A stretch of 64,000 nt of DNA from Verrucomicrobium spinosum DSM 4136 = JCM 18804 (GCF_000172155.1 NZ_ABIZ01000001.1:4621105-4685104); one strand, 5' to 3'; counted from the stretch's first letter, positions 26,777 through 35,445 are shown. Made by a program: numbers and translations. The notes: a model not told the origin generated them from the letters alone.

Positions 26777-27154
26777 TCACCAAATGCCATCAAGCTCTCG
26801 AGCTGAAAGCACCTCCAACCGCCTTTCAGGATTCAGAGCAATGCACTGCCTGAGGAAGCCCTTCGCCTTCTCGATTCGTCCCGCTTTCGCCTCAGCTTTG
26901 GCACAAGCAATCAGGACGTCACATACAGCAGCTTCAACATCATCACTTCCCGGCACCTGGTGGGCGACACTTGATACCAAAAGCAAGGCTTTGTCCAACT
27001 CCCCAACCCCAACAAGTATCTTGGCATGCAGTAGCAGCACCGACACTGTGACCTTCGCCTCAGTCGGCATGTCCTCAAGTGTATCAAACGCCTGCTGCCA
27101 CATCCCTAGATCACAATAGCCCTCGGCCCGTATGAGTCCGTCGTTGTGGTTCAT
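26777..27154 (-). CDS. small tetratricopeptide-repeat protein
   Basis: A 125-residue helical protein with about three TPR-like units (AEGYCDLGMWQQAFDTLEDM, LLHAKILVGVGELDKALLLV, AKAEAKAGRIEKAKGFLRQC). The whole protein is repeat, which suggests a protein-binding adaptor. Its start overlaps the stop of the upstream fragment as ATGA. Confidence 0.65.
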   Translation of the reverse strand: MNHNDGLIRAEGYCDLGMWQQAFDTLEDMPTEAKVTVSVLLLHAKILVGVGELDKALLLVSSVAHQVPGSDDVEAAVCDVLIACAKAEAKAGRIEKAKGFLRQCIALNPERRLEVLSARELDGIW

Positions 27155-27387
27155 TTCAGTGCTGCGGTGAGGACTTCCGTCGTCCAGGCATAGAGCCCCG
27201 GCTCTTTGGATTCCCTGGAGCCCGCCACATTCAACTTGGCGACGTGGTGCGCTTCAATGAAGACACGTAGTTGCCCTACAGCATCGACCAGCCCAGCGTG
27301 AAGGTGCAGATGAGGTTTCCTGGTCTTCCGTGCCACGGCCAACGTCTTCGCAGATCCGCCCGACGCTTTTAGCGACCTGAGATCCAC
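27151..27387 (-). pseudogene. C-terminal fragment of a YpsA-like (putative molybdenum carrier) protein
   Basis: About 78 codons starting with GTG, in an open frame that begins some 25 bases further upstream. SLKASGGSAKTLAVARKTRK, PHLHLHAG and VAKLNVAGSRESKEPGLYAW match the last third of the Rossmann-like cpYpsA/SLOG-related family; intact proteins are roughly twice as long. The N-terminal GGQTG nucleotide-binding part is absent, so this is a truncated gene, though still open and translationally coupled to the TPR gene. Confidence 0.6.
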
Positions 27388-27388
27388 C

Positions 27389-27724
27389 TCAATGTGAAGT
27401 TTTTCCGTCGGCCTTTAAGTCGGCGAAAACCTGATATTGGTCGTTTACTAGAAGTACCGTTCTTGCGTTGGGGGGAACTTCCCCGGATCTACAATAGACT
27501 ATTCCGAGAAAGTTGATGCTGCTATCCGCAAAAGTGGTGTTCCCGTAGTTGTCGGCAACTCGTGCTTCGACCTCTTGCCTCCCTTGTTCTTCTGTGAGAC
27601 ACCAACAAATTACAGGCAATGACAATTCTACGGTTTCGTGGCTCTCGCCAAAAATCGCCCAGGTATCAGGTTGAGCAGGGATGATTTGATGAATCTTTCG
27701 GTTGTGTGGTTTGTTCGCTTTCAT
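27389..27724 (-). CDS. hypothetical protein
   Basis: A 111-residue protein starting MKANKPHNRKIHQIIPAQ, with a mixed strand pattern (VELSLPVICWCLTEEQGR, TVLLVNDQYQVFADL). No known motif is visible. Its stop lies 2 bases from the start of the YpsA fragment and the three genes 26777-27724 read in one direction, so it may once have led that operon. Confidence 0.4.
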   Translation of the reverse strand: MKANKPHNRKIHQIIPAQPDTWAIFGESHETVELSLPVICWCLTEEQGRQEVEARVADNYGNTTFADSSINFLGIVYCRSGEVPPNARTVLLVNDQYQVFADLKADGKTSH

Positions 27725-27748
27725 CAAGTGGAATCTTCTTGGTTAGAG

Positions 27749-28762
27749 TCAATTGAAGAGTTTGGCAAGCCGCCACCGCCACCGCTTATCGTGAACGAGT
27801 CGTTCCTTGTGAAGATGATTGCAGAGTATATCCTTCTTGGTGAACTGCGACAATGGCTCCCAATCTGAGCCGAAAACATATGTGGCATTGTCCAATTCGG
27901 TGCTCTCCAACACAAACAGTTTACGCTTGTTGAAGCCAAAAGCAAAATAGCCCCGGAACCCGCCCCGACCCACGGCAATCAGGTCAGGGCCGAACTCCGC
28001 CAACCTCCGAAGTCTTGAAAAAACCACGAGTTGTTCGTCGGGACTCAAGTGCTTCGTAGACTCTGAAAGATGTTTTTCCGCCCGCTCCCAAGGGAACTCC
28101 CCCTTCGGCAACAGTTCCCAGTTTAATCGCCGAACTTTCGGTGCAAGCAGAGTGTGTCCACGTTCATCGAAAAGGTCAAATTCACCGAACAACTCAAGAA
28201 AGAGGTTCAACACATGGATATTTCTCGCTTCGTCTTTTGGAGTGTATGTACAAACTGAAGAGCAAAGATGGAGTGTTCCATCAATATCCTGAATATGAAT
28301 TAATTCTTCCTGCGGAGGATTTATTATCCGGGGCCATCGCCTATATGGACGGGACACAATTCCTGAATGGGAAGTGCCATGCCAGTCCTCCCAGCTGCTG
28401 TAAACCATTCTATAAACCGTTTCCTTGTCGCCGGACTTGTCCAGTGTCTCGGATGCTTGCGAATTAGAGATTGAATGAGTGCCAAGGGGTGTGGGTAAAA
28501 ATGATGTGTCCGTAGTCGGCTGCGACGGGCACCCAATCTCCACGAGTCGTTGACTGCCAATTTCCGGCAAGCCCAGCGAGAGCATGTACCGCTCGCCCTC
28601 CTTTAAAAACGGTCGGATGAGCGAGAGACTACGCGCTGCGGACCCTTTGATTCTTCGGGACATAACGGGAACGACTACTTGTTTGGTTAGGGGCGGAGAC
28701 AACTGATAAAATGTGAACGAGTATCGATCAAACCAGACAATACTGTGCAGCCCCTTCTGCAT
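27749..28762 (-). CDS. hypothetical protein of the accessory insert
   Basis: About 337 residues if the ATG at 28762 is used. That ATG lies inside the palindrome at 28758-28789, so a later Met at 28663 (MSRRIKGSAARSL) is also possible. The C-terminal third (GRGGFRGYFAFGFNKRKLFV, VFGSDWEPLSQFTKKDIL) has a repetitive strand-turn pattern. I do not recognise the family. It is about 50% GC, like the rest of the insert. Confidence 0.5.
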   Translation of the reverse strand: MQKGLHSIVWFDRYSFTFYQLSPPLTKQVVVPVMSRRIKGSAARSLSLIRPFLKEGERYMLSLGLPEIGSQRLVEIGCPSQPTTDTSFLPTPLGTHSISNSQASETLDKSGDKETVYRMVYSSWEDWHGTSHSGIVSRPYRRWPRIINPPQEELIHIQDIDGTLHLCSSVCTYTPKDEARNIHVLNLFLELFGEFDLFDERGHTLLAPKVRRLNWELLPKGEFPWERAEKHLSESTKHLSPDEQLVVFSRLRRLAEFGPDLIAVGRGGFRGYFAFGFNKRKLFVLESTELDNATYVFGSDWEPLSQFTKKDILCNHLHKERLVHDKRWRWRLAKLFN

Positions 28763-28789
28763 TGCAATCTTTTTTGTTTGCAATGCAGA
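28758..28789. promoter_or_regulatory. 11-bp perfect inverted repeat at a gene start
   Basis: CTGCATTGCAA is separated by 10 T-rich bases from TTGCAATGCAG. It covers the probable start codon of the gene to its left, so it could be an operator or a start-masking RNA hairpin. On the plus strand no T-run follows the stem, so it is unlikely to be a terminator. Confidence 0.5.
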
Positions 28790-28879
28790 GGTAAAATCGG
28801 GCTGACCGGGCCGGAGAGGGTCGTTAACTGCCCGACTTCACCGGTTTGACAATAGTTCATTCCAGGTCGACAAACCTGT

Positions 28880-29110
28880 TGAGCGGTCCAAGGTTCCTTT
28901 ATAAAAGAGACGCCCCGCCCCACTCGCCGCGCCGAAGCTGCTGAAAAGATCGAAAAGAAGCTGCAGTCAATCATTAGAGACATCGGGAAAATCTCATCCT
29001 TCAATGGAAAGGCGCGATTCATGGACAAGGTGCTTCAGGTTAATATGCTTGCCCACAATCTGGCCTGGGACCTCCGCTACGACGCAAACGAGGAAAGGCC
29101 CTCGACATGA
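28880..29110 (+). pseudogene. C-terminal gene fragment
   Basis: An open run of about 76 codons after a stop, with no proper start. It ends in a convincing helical C-terminus (AAEKIEKKLQSIIRDIGKIS, ARFMDKVLQVNMLAHNLAWD, LRYDANEERPST). It looks like the tail of a lost protein left beside the repeat at 29254. The family is not recognised. Confidence 0.4.
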
Positions 29111-29253
29111 CCTTATCCCCCGCCTAATCGCAAGGTGAGCGGGCCGACACTCCTTCCGCAATGACGCATTTTGCGTTCAAGGCCAGTGAAAACCCACACT
29201 TCCGATCCAAGACTCCTCGGGTTTCCAAGCCAGTCCAGTTCCTAGACAAGGTC

Positions 29254-29355
29254 CCTCCATGGATTGCTGGATGTCCATGTGGGACTCGGGCTGAACTATC
29301 TCAAGAAAAGGGATCCCTGCCAGCCCGCGGCTTTAGGGGTTCCTTTTCTTTAGCT
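29254..29355 (+). repeat. direct repeat copy 2 (relic of a second DUF932 3' end)
   Basis: 102 bases matching 20251-20353. It would encode LHGLLDVHVGLGLN, exactly the DUF932 C-terminus, but with different synonymous codons. The stop TAG has become TAT and one stem base of the hairpin is deleted. In this frame a stop lies just upstream, so only the tail remains. Confidence 0.85.
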
Positions 29356-29490
29356 GGCAGCCATCGCTAAATGTCCACTTGCAGTCCAGTGCCCGACCTG
29401 CTAGACCAGTGACCGATTTTCATCTTCAAGAAGAAAAAACACCACCTTCACCTCGAACAAACACCACACTTCACTACGGCCCCTTCAAGC

Positions 29491-30162
29491 ATGCACTTCG
29501 TCACAAAATGGCTAAAAGCTCCAACGATTTCTGACGTTGCTCAGCACAGATCGTTCGAGGAGCAACGAAAGAGAGCTCGAATCCTTATCATTGACGATGA
29601 TCCTAACGCATTTCCTGTAGAACTACTTCAAAAGGAGGGCTACAACCTCACTCACTGGTTCAAGGTAGAGAACTACAAACCACTTGAGTCCGGAGAATAT
29701 GACATCGTCGTTCTTGATATCCAGGGGATACTTCCCGAAAACAAATCAAATGAAGATGGGATCGATCTCTTGCGACATATCAAAACCTACAATCCAGCTC
29801 AGATCGTGATTGCATACTCTGGCAAGAAACACGACCTAAACAAATCAGATTTCTGGAAACTTGCTGACGACTATCTCGGCAAGCCATCGTCAATAATGAT
29901 CTGCAAACAAAAGATCGACGAACTACTCACAAGCAGATTCTCTATAGACTATTACTGGTCCGTAATAAAAAACCTACTTCAATCACAGGAGGTTAGCGAG
30001 AAGGACATCAGCAAACTGGAGACAAGAATGGCCAAGAGTCTAAAGAAAAAGAAACCTTTAACGAAAGACGACATATCTGAGACTATCAAGCTCAGTCGAG
30101 AATCACTTGCAGCCGTCTCATTGGTCGTCGGTTTAATTACCCGTCTATACAGCACACCGTGA
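29491..30162 (+). CDS. receiver-domain protein (response-regulator-like)
   Basis: 223 residues. From about 27 to 145 it is a CheY-like receiver: RARILIIDDDPNAF (acidic pocket at 35-37), DIVVLDIQG (phospho-acceptor Asp76), the switch residue region IVIAYSGKK, and YLGKPSS with the conserved Lys. The C-terminal 75 residues are helical (ISKLETRMAKSLKKKKPLTK) with no DNA-binding domain, so output is by protein contact or the receiver is itself a partner. It is translationally coupled to a histidine kinase. Low GC and its place beside CBASS-like genes suggest a defence or signalling role of the island. Confidence 0.75.
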   Translation: MHFVTKWLKAPTISDVAQHRSFEEQRKRARILIIDDDPNAFPVELLQKEGYNLTHWFKVENYKPLESGEYDIVVLDIQGILPENKSNEDGIDLLRHIKTYNPAQIVIAYSGKKHDLNKSDFWKLADDYLGKPSSIMICKQKIDELLTSRFSIDYYWSVIKNLLQSQEVSEKDISKLETRMAKSLKKKKPLTKDDISETIKLSRESLAAVSLVVGLITRLYSTP

Positions 30163-31235
30163 ATAGAAGCATTGAGATTCTCCGGACTATATGCCCTCTG
30201 CCATTCATAGCAAGTGGACAGGAATACGATGGAAACACACAAAAACAGCCTTCTCGCTGTCTGAAATGTGTTCACAAGGCCTGCACTAGCGAGTCTGCAT
30301 CGCCCCTTGAACACAATGTCTGCCCTGAAACAATGTCGTACTACACTACATCATGGCTTGGGACACAGATCACATTCAACGGGTTAATCGTGGAGGATCG
30401 AAACAAAAAAGCGCCAACGCAGCTAAAAGTGGATCTCCGAAGGCTTTGCATAACGCATCACAACGCTCAGACTATCATCGGGAATATTCAACTTGTCGGC
30501 CATTTACTGAGTCGTGAATTGGACCTTGCAACCAAGGAAACGGTGAGCTTCCTCCACGACATTAGATCTTCTCTCTCACTCGTCATGTCAAACTGCGAGG
30601 CCCTGATATCGTCATCAAGTGGCAATGACTTCAGCTCAAAGCTGCATTCGTCGAGCCAACCTCTGAGGAACCTATATGGTTCAATCGGTTTACTTACCGA
30701 ACAATTGAACCTTGCAGATATTATCACGAACCCGCAGTCCATCACGTTTGGAAGGAGGTCCCAATGCTCCCTGCATGGATTTTTGTTCAGAATTGTAAAG
30801 TTGTTTGAATCCAGAGCAAGCGAGAAAAGGGTCTGGCTTCAACTCGGAGAACTCAAAGGAGAGATCTTCCTATCGCTCTATCAGTCATTCCAGTTTGTCC
30901 CCCTGATTCTCTTAGACAACGCATTGAAATACTGCAACCCTAAATCGAACGTCTATATTCAAATTTCGCATGCAGTTGGCGATCTTCGTATAACATTCAC
31001 GTCTTACGGAGAAATTGTTCCAGACGACTTTCATGAAAAAATATTTGAAAGACACGTCCGAGGACCTAACGCCCTGAGTAGCCAGATCCAAGGATCGGGA
31101 CTTGGTTTGTCCATTGCCAAAGCGGTAGTTGAGGCGCATGGCTATGCTATCTTCTACTCCTCAGCGCCGCAATCTCAGCAAAACTTTTTCACGATTGTCG
31201 TTCCGAAGGGTTCTTTTGTTAAGACAGGGCGTTGA
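30159..31235 (+). CDS. soluble histidine kinase with Cys-rich N-terminus
   Basis: 358 residues starting at a GTG that overlaps the receiver stop (GTGA). There is no transmembrane segment. The N-terminus has clustered cysteines (C12, C34, C37, C42, C55) that may bind metal. FLHDIRSSLSLV (H133) fits an H-box. The HATPase_c domain has LDNALKYC (N box), an F-box-like DFHEKIFERHVRG, and GSGLGLSIAKAVVEAHG. A cytosolic kinase with no recognisable sensor domain, encoded after its receiver, is unlike ordinary two-component pairs. It recalls defence kinases such as Detocs in principle, but lacks the TPR sensor and the known effector. Confidence 0.75.
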   Translation: MNRSIEILRTICPLPFIASGQEYDGNTQKQPSRCLKCVHKACTSESASPLEHNVCPETMSYYTTSWLGTQITFNGLIVEDRNKKAPTQLKVDLRRLCITHHNAQTIIGNIQLVGHLLSRELDLATKETVSFLHDIRSSLSLVMSNCEALISSSSGNDFSSKLHSSSQPLRNLYGSIGLLTEQLNLADIITNPQSITFGRRSQCSLHGFLFRIVKLFESRASEKRVWLQLGELKGEIFLSLYQSFQFVPLILLDNALKYCNPKSNVYIQISHAVGDLRITFTSYGEIVPDDFHEKIFERHVRGPNALSSQIQGSGLGLSIAKAVVEAHGYAIFYSSAPQSQQNFFTIVVPKGSFVKTGR

Positions 31236-31382
31236 CGATGGATGACATATAGTAAGAGGCAAAGCTGATCACTGACAGTCTCCCTTTTCGCAAGTGTGAA
31301 GACCTCAATACCCCGACCCGACACCTTTAATGCGAACTCATTTCCCAAGGCAATGTGCCCAATCGCTAATGTTCGACCTACA

Positions 31383-32069
31383 TTACCGTAAAGTCGAATC
31401 AGGCGTTCCAGAAGGTTTCAGTCTTTGATCGCGATCACTTTTGAGAACCCCGGGAAGAAATGCATCAATCTCCTCATCAGCGAAGGTTAAGTCCTCCTTG
31501 GTCTTCAGAGCAGCCTGGGCCTTGGCGTATGCTTTGCTAGTGGTGGCTGGAGCACTTTCGTAGATTTTCCCCAGATCCGCAGTGATCGAGTCACGTTCCT
31601 TCTGGAGTGTTTCGATAGGCCGCTCCCCCATCACGATATCAACGAGCAAAGTCAAATACCGCTCCCGAATCATCCAAAGCGCAGCGCCTGTTTGCTTATG
31701 CTTCTGAGCAAGCTGCCCATGGTCGTAGCTCTTTGTGTATGTGTTTAGCCCGAGAAGAGCAGTGGAAACCAAACCACCCACGATGGATGACCATTTCCCA
31801 GCATCGAAGGCAGCAGCTATAAATCCCCCCGCAGCCACAGCTGAGCACACAATCTGGCAGAGTTTGATCTGCGCCCAGGCGTCAAGCAACAAGTCTGCGC
31901 ACTTCTCATGCGTCTTATGGCTGTAGACGACACGGCCATAACATTCCCGGATCTGCCCTTCAAAAACACGACGGGAGAAAGGGGTGTCGTCAGTTCGAGA
32001 ATGGAGAGCAGCAGATGCTGCACCTGTTTCGCCTGGGGTACCGCTTTCTTCGGGATGGGACGGATTCAT
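31383..32069 (-). CDS. SLATT-domain two-helix membrane protein (CBASS-like effector)
   Basis: 228 residues: a charged N-terminal helix region (FEGQIRECYGRVVYSHKTHEKCADL), two hydrophobic helices (IVCSAVAAGGFIAAAF and IVGGLVSTALLGLNTYTKS), then long charged helices ending in a basic tail. This is the SLATT layout (SMODS- and SLOG-associating 2TM effector). Such proteins are predicted to form membrane pores once a nucleotide signal is made. It lies 84 bases downstream of the SMODS synthase and is transcribed with it. Confidence 0.78.
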   Translation of the reverse strand: MNPSHPEESGTPGETGAASAALHSRTDDTPFSRRVFEGQIRECYGRVVYSHKTHEKCADLLLDAWAQIKLCQIVCSAVAAGGFIAAAFDAGKWSSIVGGLVSTALLGLNTYTKSYDHGQLAQKHKQTGAALWMIRERYLTLLVDIVMGERPIETLQKERDSITADLGKIYESAPATTSKAYAKAQAALKTKEDLTFADEEIDAFLPGVLKSDRDQRLKPSGTPDSTLR

Positions 32070-32153
32070 GAGATCTTGACGGTCTGCTGTATTGAATGTT
32101 TTCGAATCAACTTCACCTACTTCCGAGTAGCTGTTTTAGCAAGGATGCCCTGC

Positions 32154-33449
32154 CTATCGGTCTTCGATTGGAACGTGGATTCTATCCTTCGCTACTACTA
32201 CACCATCTTTGATGGCATAGCATTCGACAATGTGATCTCCCTTGAAGTTTGTTGTCTCTGTCTTTCGCATACGGCCTCCATCAGGCCAGATCTGCCCGCG
32301 CACACAGTCCCTACGCTTCGCGACTTCACCGCGATTTAGGACCTTCCATTTAATAGTGTATGGTTCAGAGACCGTGATCTTGTTCACCCAAAATTCCAGG
32401 CTTTTGCTCGCCAAGAGTGGAATTTTTTTAGCAAGCATGTCGCGAAGGAGATTTATCCTATAGCCGGACTGCTTCACTTCACAATCAAGCTTCAACGTAT
32501 ATCGAATGTCGACCGGATATTTATCCTCGATGAACTCCTCGGTATCCCGCCAAGTCGAAGCAGCTTTCGTGATGGACTCCTCCATAGCCTCTTTGGGGAG
32601 GGGGAAGGGCCGCCCATATACCTTGCGCCACTTCTCGTTCGCGTTCTTCTGCTTCTCAGCGTTTATGGCTTCAACAGACAGCGCATACGCTTTTCTAGCT
32701 TTACGCTGAAATTTTTTCTTAACCCTGACCCACTGACGACTGCCCGGAGCAGCGTAGCGGTCCTGCTCAGGAAGCTTCCAAAGATAGTGAAAAAAATCAC
32801 GACTGAGCCAGTCGTAGTAAAGAAAACTCCTGCTATCGTATTCGGTTGTTTGGCAAAGGAAATTGTAAGCCAAAGTGTCAACCAGAAGTCCACCCATCTC
32901 CAAGCCATGTTTATTACGCCATGCCCGCGCCATCTTGCAAAGACGCTTCAGATTGTTGTTTTTGTCAGTATCCTTGGCAGAAATCTCGGCCATCTCTTCA
33001 CGCGGCTTAGTGATCTTCCAACTGGACTCGCCTTTGGTGTCTGGATACTTAAAGCTACCATCGACCTGCTCAAAGACGGGTTGAACTTCTACATGGAAGT
33101 TGGTGTAGGTAACGGTAACGACGAGCCTATCCACTTTTACAACTGTTGAGGGATAGCGGGCCTTTATTGCGTCCTTGGTGTGCTGAAGCAATCTCAGCTG
33201 TCCGCCATCCTCATATGCCGCCCACTTCCCTTGGGGCATAATGTAAAGCATGTCGAGGTCTGACAATCCGTTGATGCCAGTTTTCCGACCAAATGAACCA
33301 ACCTGAAGGCTGTTGGCGGTTTTGGATTCGGTCTCACGAAATTTCTTGTTGAGCGCCGCAGTCAATTCACCGTAGCGCAGGCTGATAGTCTCTGCATTCT
33401 GGATGGTAAGATTATCTAGGAACTCGTTAAAGGTCTCCGCTACTTTCAT
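32154..33449 (-). CDS. SMODS (CD-NTase-type) nucleotidyltransferase with AGS-C sensor domain
   Basis: 431 residues. The polymerase-beta-like core has GSFGRKTGINGLSDLDMLYI (Gly-Ser at 51-52, Asp pair at 64 and 66) and a third acid in HVEVQPVFE, the signature of second-messenger oligonucleotide synthases. A helical middle follows. The last 90 residues (SLEFWVNKITVSEPYTIKWK, CVRGQIWPDGGRM, HIVECYAIKDGVVVAKDRIH) match the AGS-C sensor fused to some SMODS enzymes. With the SLATT gene it forms a two-gene CBASS-like system in which infection would trigger nucleotide synthesis and membrane permeabilisation. The ATG at 33449 begins at the domain edge; a longer in-frame start adds 35 unlikely residues. 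Confidence 0.85.
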   Translation of the reverse strand: MKVAETFNEFLDNLTIQNAETISLRYGELTAALNKKFRETESKTANSLQVGSFGRKTGINGLSDLDMLYIMPQGKWAAYEDGGQLRLLQHTKDAIKARYPSTVVKVDRLVVTVTYTNFHVEVQPVFEQVDGSFKYPDTKGESSWKITKPREEMAEISAKDTDKNNNLKRLCKMARAWRNKHGLEMGGLLVDTLAYNFLCQTTEYDSRSFLYYDWLSRDFFHYLWKLPEQDRYAAPGSRQWVRVKKKFQRKARKAYALSVEAINAEKQKNANEKWRKVYGRPFPLPKEAMEESITKAASTWRDTEEFIEDKYPVDIRYTLKLDCEVKQSGYRINLLRDMLAKKIPLLASKSLEFWVNKITVSEPYTIKWKVLNRGEVAKRRDCVRGQIWPDGGRMRKTETTNFKGDHIVECYAIKDGVVVAKDRIHVPIEDR

Positions 33450-33687
33450 TGTTAGGTGGCAGATGATGATGTTGTATCGCTTAAGACGAAAGGCGGCTGG
33501 GGAGGCTAATGATGCCAAAGGTCCTATTTGCGATATCGCAGGTGAGTCCACCACCAGCGAGTGCGAATATTTGAAACGAATGACAGTTTCTATCCATCAC
33601 TCGTGGCATGAACGCCCCCAACCAAGTTTGCCGTAGTAAATGACGAGGTCCCGGCACCACTTCTGTGGCGCCGGGTATAGTCTTTGG

Positions 33688-33864
33688 TTAGGTCTGGTGC
33701 TCGACGACAGGCGCAGATCCGGAGCCTTTCACCAAGGTGATAGCATCCAAACAATCTTGCTTGTTGTGGTACCCTTCACTGCTGACTGCGAGCGTTTTTC
33801 CATTGGAGGCATTCAGCCACCACCTCCACTCGCCCTTGTTGTCTTTGTAATAGTAGTACTTCAT
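33688..33864 (-). CDS. DUF1508 / YegP-type mini-protein
   Basis: A 58-residue protein: MKYYYYKDNKGEWRWWLNAS, NGKTLAVSSEGYHNKQDCLD, then AITLVKGS. It matches one unit of the DUF1508 fold (aromatic strand, W-R-W-x-L, G-Y-x-x-K-x-x-C-x-x-A-I). Many family members are short and of unknown role. It lies alone in an otherwise gene-poor stretch. The rest of 33865-34345 shows no gene to me. Confidence 0.8.
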   Translation of the reverse strand: MKYYYYKDNKGEWRWWLNASNGKTLAVSSEGYHNKQDCLDAITLVKGSGSAPVVEHQT

Positions 33865-34345
33865 GTGCGCACTGCCTGCTCAAAACGCTGTGCTCGGGAT
33901 CTGACACCACTGTCCACCCGAACACCTGCTTCTCTCACAGGTCTTCTTAACTGCCCTTTCGTTTGACGTGGGGGCACAGAAGGTGCTAAAACTGAAGTCT
34001 CTTACCTCCTCAGTTTCCCAACGTTTTCCCACCGAGGACAACGGCAGAGAAACTTGGATGACCGCACTTGGCGAAAGCTGGGTGCGGTCTTTCTATGTAC
34101 AACCTTCCCTTCTGCTATTCCTCTGTCGAACCCGCTTGGAAGCGGACTCCGCAAGTGAAACACAACCGGTAGTGGTAGGTACCGAGGATTTTGCCTATAT
34201 GTAGCGCCGTCGCAACTTTTTTTTCAAAAAAAAATCAACTACGTTGAAGAGGCAACTCTGCGCTTTTTAAATATACGCATCATGATTTGATGATTCGTTC
34301 TGTTCTAAAGAACACTTCCGCGCGAGTCTTCGAAAAAATCATGCC

Positions 34346-34716
34346 GGGTCAAATGGAAGGCGGAGCGTAAAGACACCATCATCATTAGTGGATATGTCCC
34401 TAACGGAAGGTGCTTCGAAGAGCTCATCGTGGGCCGTAGGTGTGGCTGAAAGCTCGACTACGTAAGCAGCGTTCGTGCGGACTTTACGGCGTTACAGAAG
34501 GGCAAAGGTCATGGACGCCATCCGGCCGCTCATCGTGAAGACCTGCCCTTTCAGCAACTTGCCTGAGACTGGCAAGAGCCGTTGGGACGCAGCTTGGACG
34601 GAGAGAAGAAGCGAGAATGCCGGTGGGTGGATCCGAAGGTGAAAGCGACAGTTGCCTTCGTGGAATGGACCGAGGACGGGAAGCTCAGACACTCAAGGTT
34701 CGTCTCAATATCTTGA
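34346..34716 (+). pseudogene. dead C-terminus of a LigD-type ATP-dependent DNA ligase
   Basis: Three plus-strand frames in succession give the ligase OB-fold end: VKWKAERKDTIIISGYVPNG, FEELIVGRR, a stop, then KLDYVSSVRADFTALQKGKG; in the next frame VMDAIRPLIVKTCPFSNLPE; and in the next LGRSLDGEKKRECRWVDPKV, AFVEWTEDGKLRHSRFV and a stop. An in-frame stop and two frameshifts mean it is not functional, and the catalytic part is gone. Such ligase genes often neighbour SRAP genes, and one follows here. Confidence 0.82.
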
Positions 34717-34737
34717 CGCCCGTGGTACACCTGAGAC

Positions 34738-35445
34738 ATGTGTGGCCGCTTTCGCTTTCGGGGAGAACTGCGGGAAGACGAACTCAAGCATATCCCCGGG
34801 CTGGAGATCCGTAGCGCCTTTCCGCCTCGCTACAACATCGCTCCTACCCAGATGTCTCCTGTGATCCGGTCCACAGTAGGAGGAGGGCACGAGGTTGAAG
34901 CCCTGCGGTGGGGTTTGGTGCCTTTCTGGGCAAAGGATCAGTCTTTTGGCAGCAAGGCCATCAACGCCCGCTCCGAGACGGTAACGGAAAAGCCGGCGTT
35001 TCGTGCCGCATTCAAATCCCGGCGGTGCCTGGTGCTCAGTCACGGCTTTTTCGAATGGGAGAATCTTCCCGACAAGAAGAAGCAGCCATGGCTTTTTACC
35101 CTCCCCGGCCAGGGCCTCATGGTGTTCGCGGGTCTATGGGAGTCCTGGAAACCTAAAGATACTGCCCCAGACACTCCACGGACAGAGACCTTCACCATCC
35201 TCACCACCACGGCCACCACCAGGGGAGCGTGGATTCACGATCGATTTCCCGTGATCTTGGAACCCGAAGACTGGTTGCATTGGATGGATGATGCCATCAG
35301 TCCCCAGGAGCTTGCCCGACTAGTGGAAAAAGTGCAAACAGGCAGGGCAGCCACTGAAATGAACCAGTGGCCCGTGACACCGAAAATGAACACGGTGAAA
35401 TACGAAGCGCCTGATGCCGTGAAGCCCCTATCTCAGGATCAATGA
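34738..35445 (+). CDS. SOS-response-associated peptidase (SRAP/YedK/HMCES family)
   Basis: 235 residues starting MCGRFRF. The catalytic Cys2 becomes N-terminal after Met removal. Other family hallmarks are YNIAPTQ, LRWGLVPFWAKD, INARSETVTEKPAFR, CLVLSHGFFEWE and TTTATTRGAWIHDRFPVIL (with the active-site His). The family covalently binds abasic sites in single-stranded DNA and protects them. It is full length and intact, directly after the dead ligase tail. Confidence 0.93.
   Translation: MCGRFRFRGELREDELKHIPGLEIRSAFPPRYNIAPTQMSPVIRSTVGGGHEVEALRWGLVPFWAKDQSFGSKAINARSETVTEKPAFRAAFKSRRCLVLSHGFFEWENLPDKKKQPWLFTLPGQGLMVFAGLWESWKPKDTAPDTPRTETFTILTTTATTRGAWIHDRFPVILEPEDWLHWMDDAISPQELARLVEKVQTGRAATEMNQWPVTPKMNTVKYEAPDAVKPLSQDQ

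Noticed and set aside
28758-28789. A rho-independent terminator
   Set aside because: The stem is good, but the T-rich part is in the loop rather than after the stem, and it overlaps a start codon, so a regulatory role is more likely.
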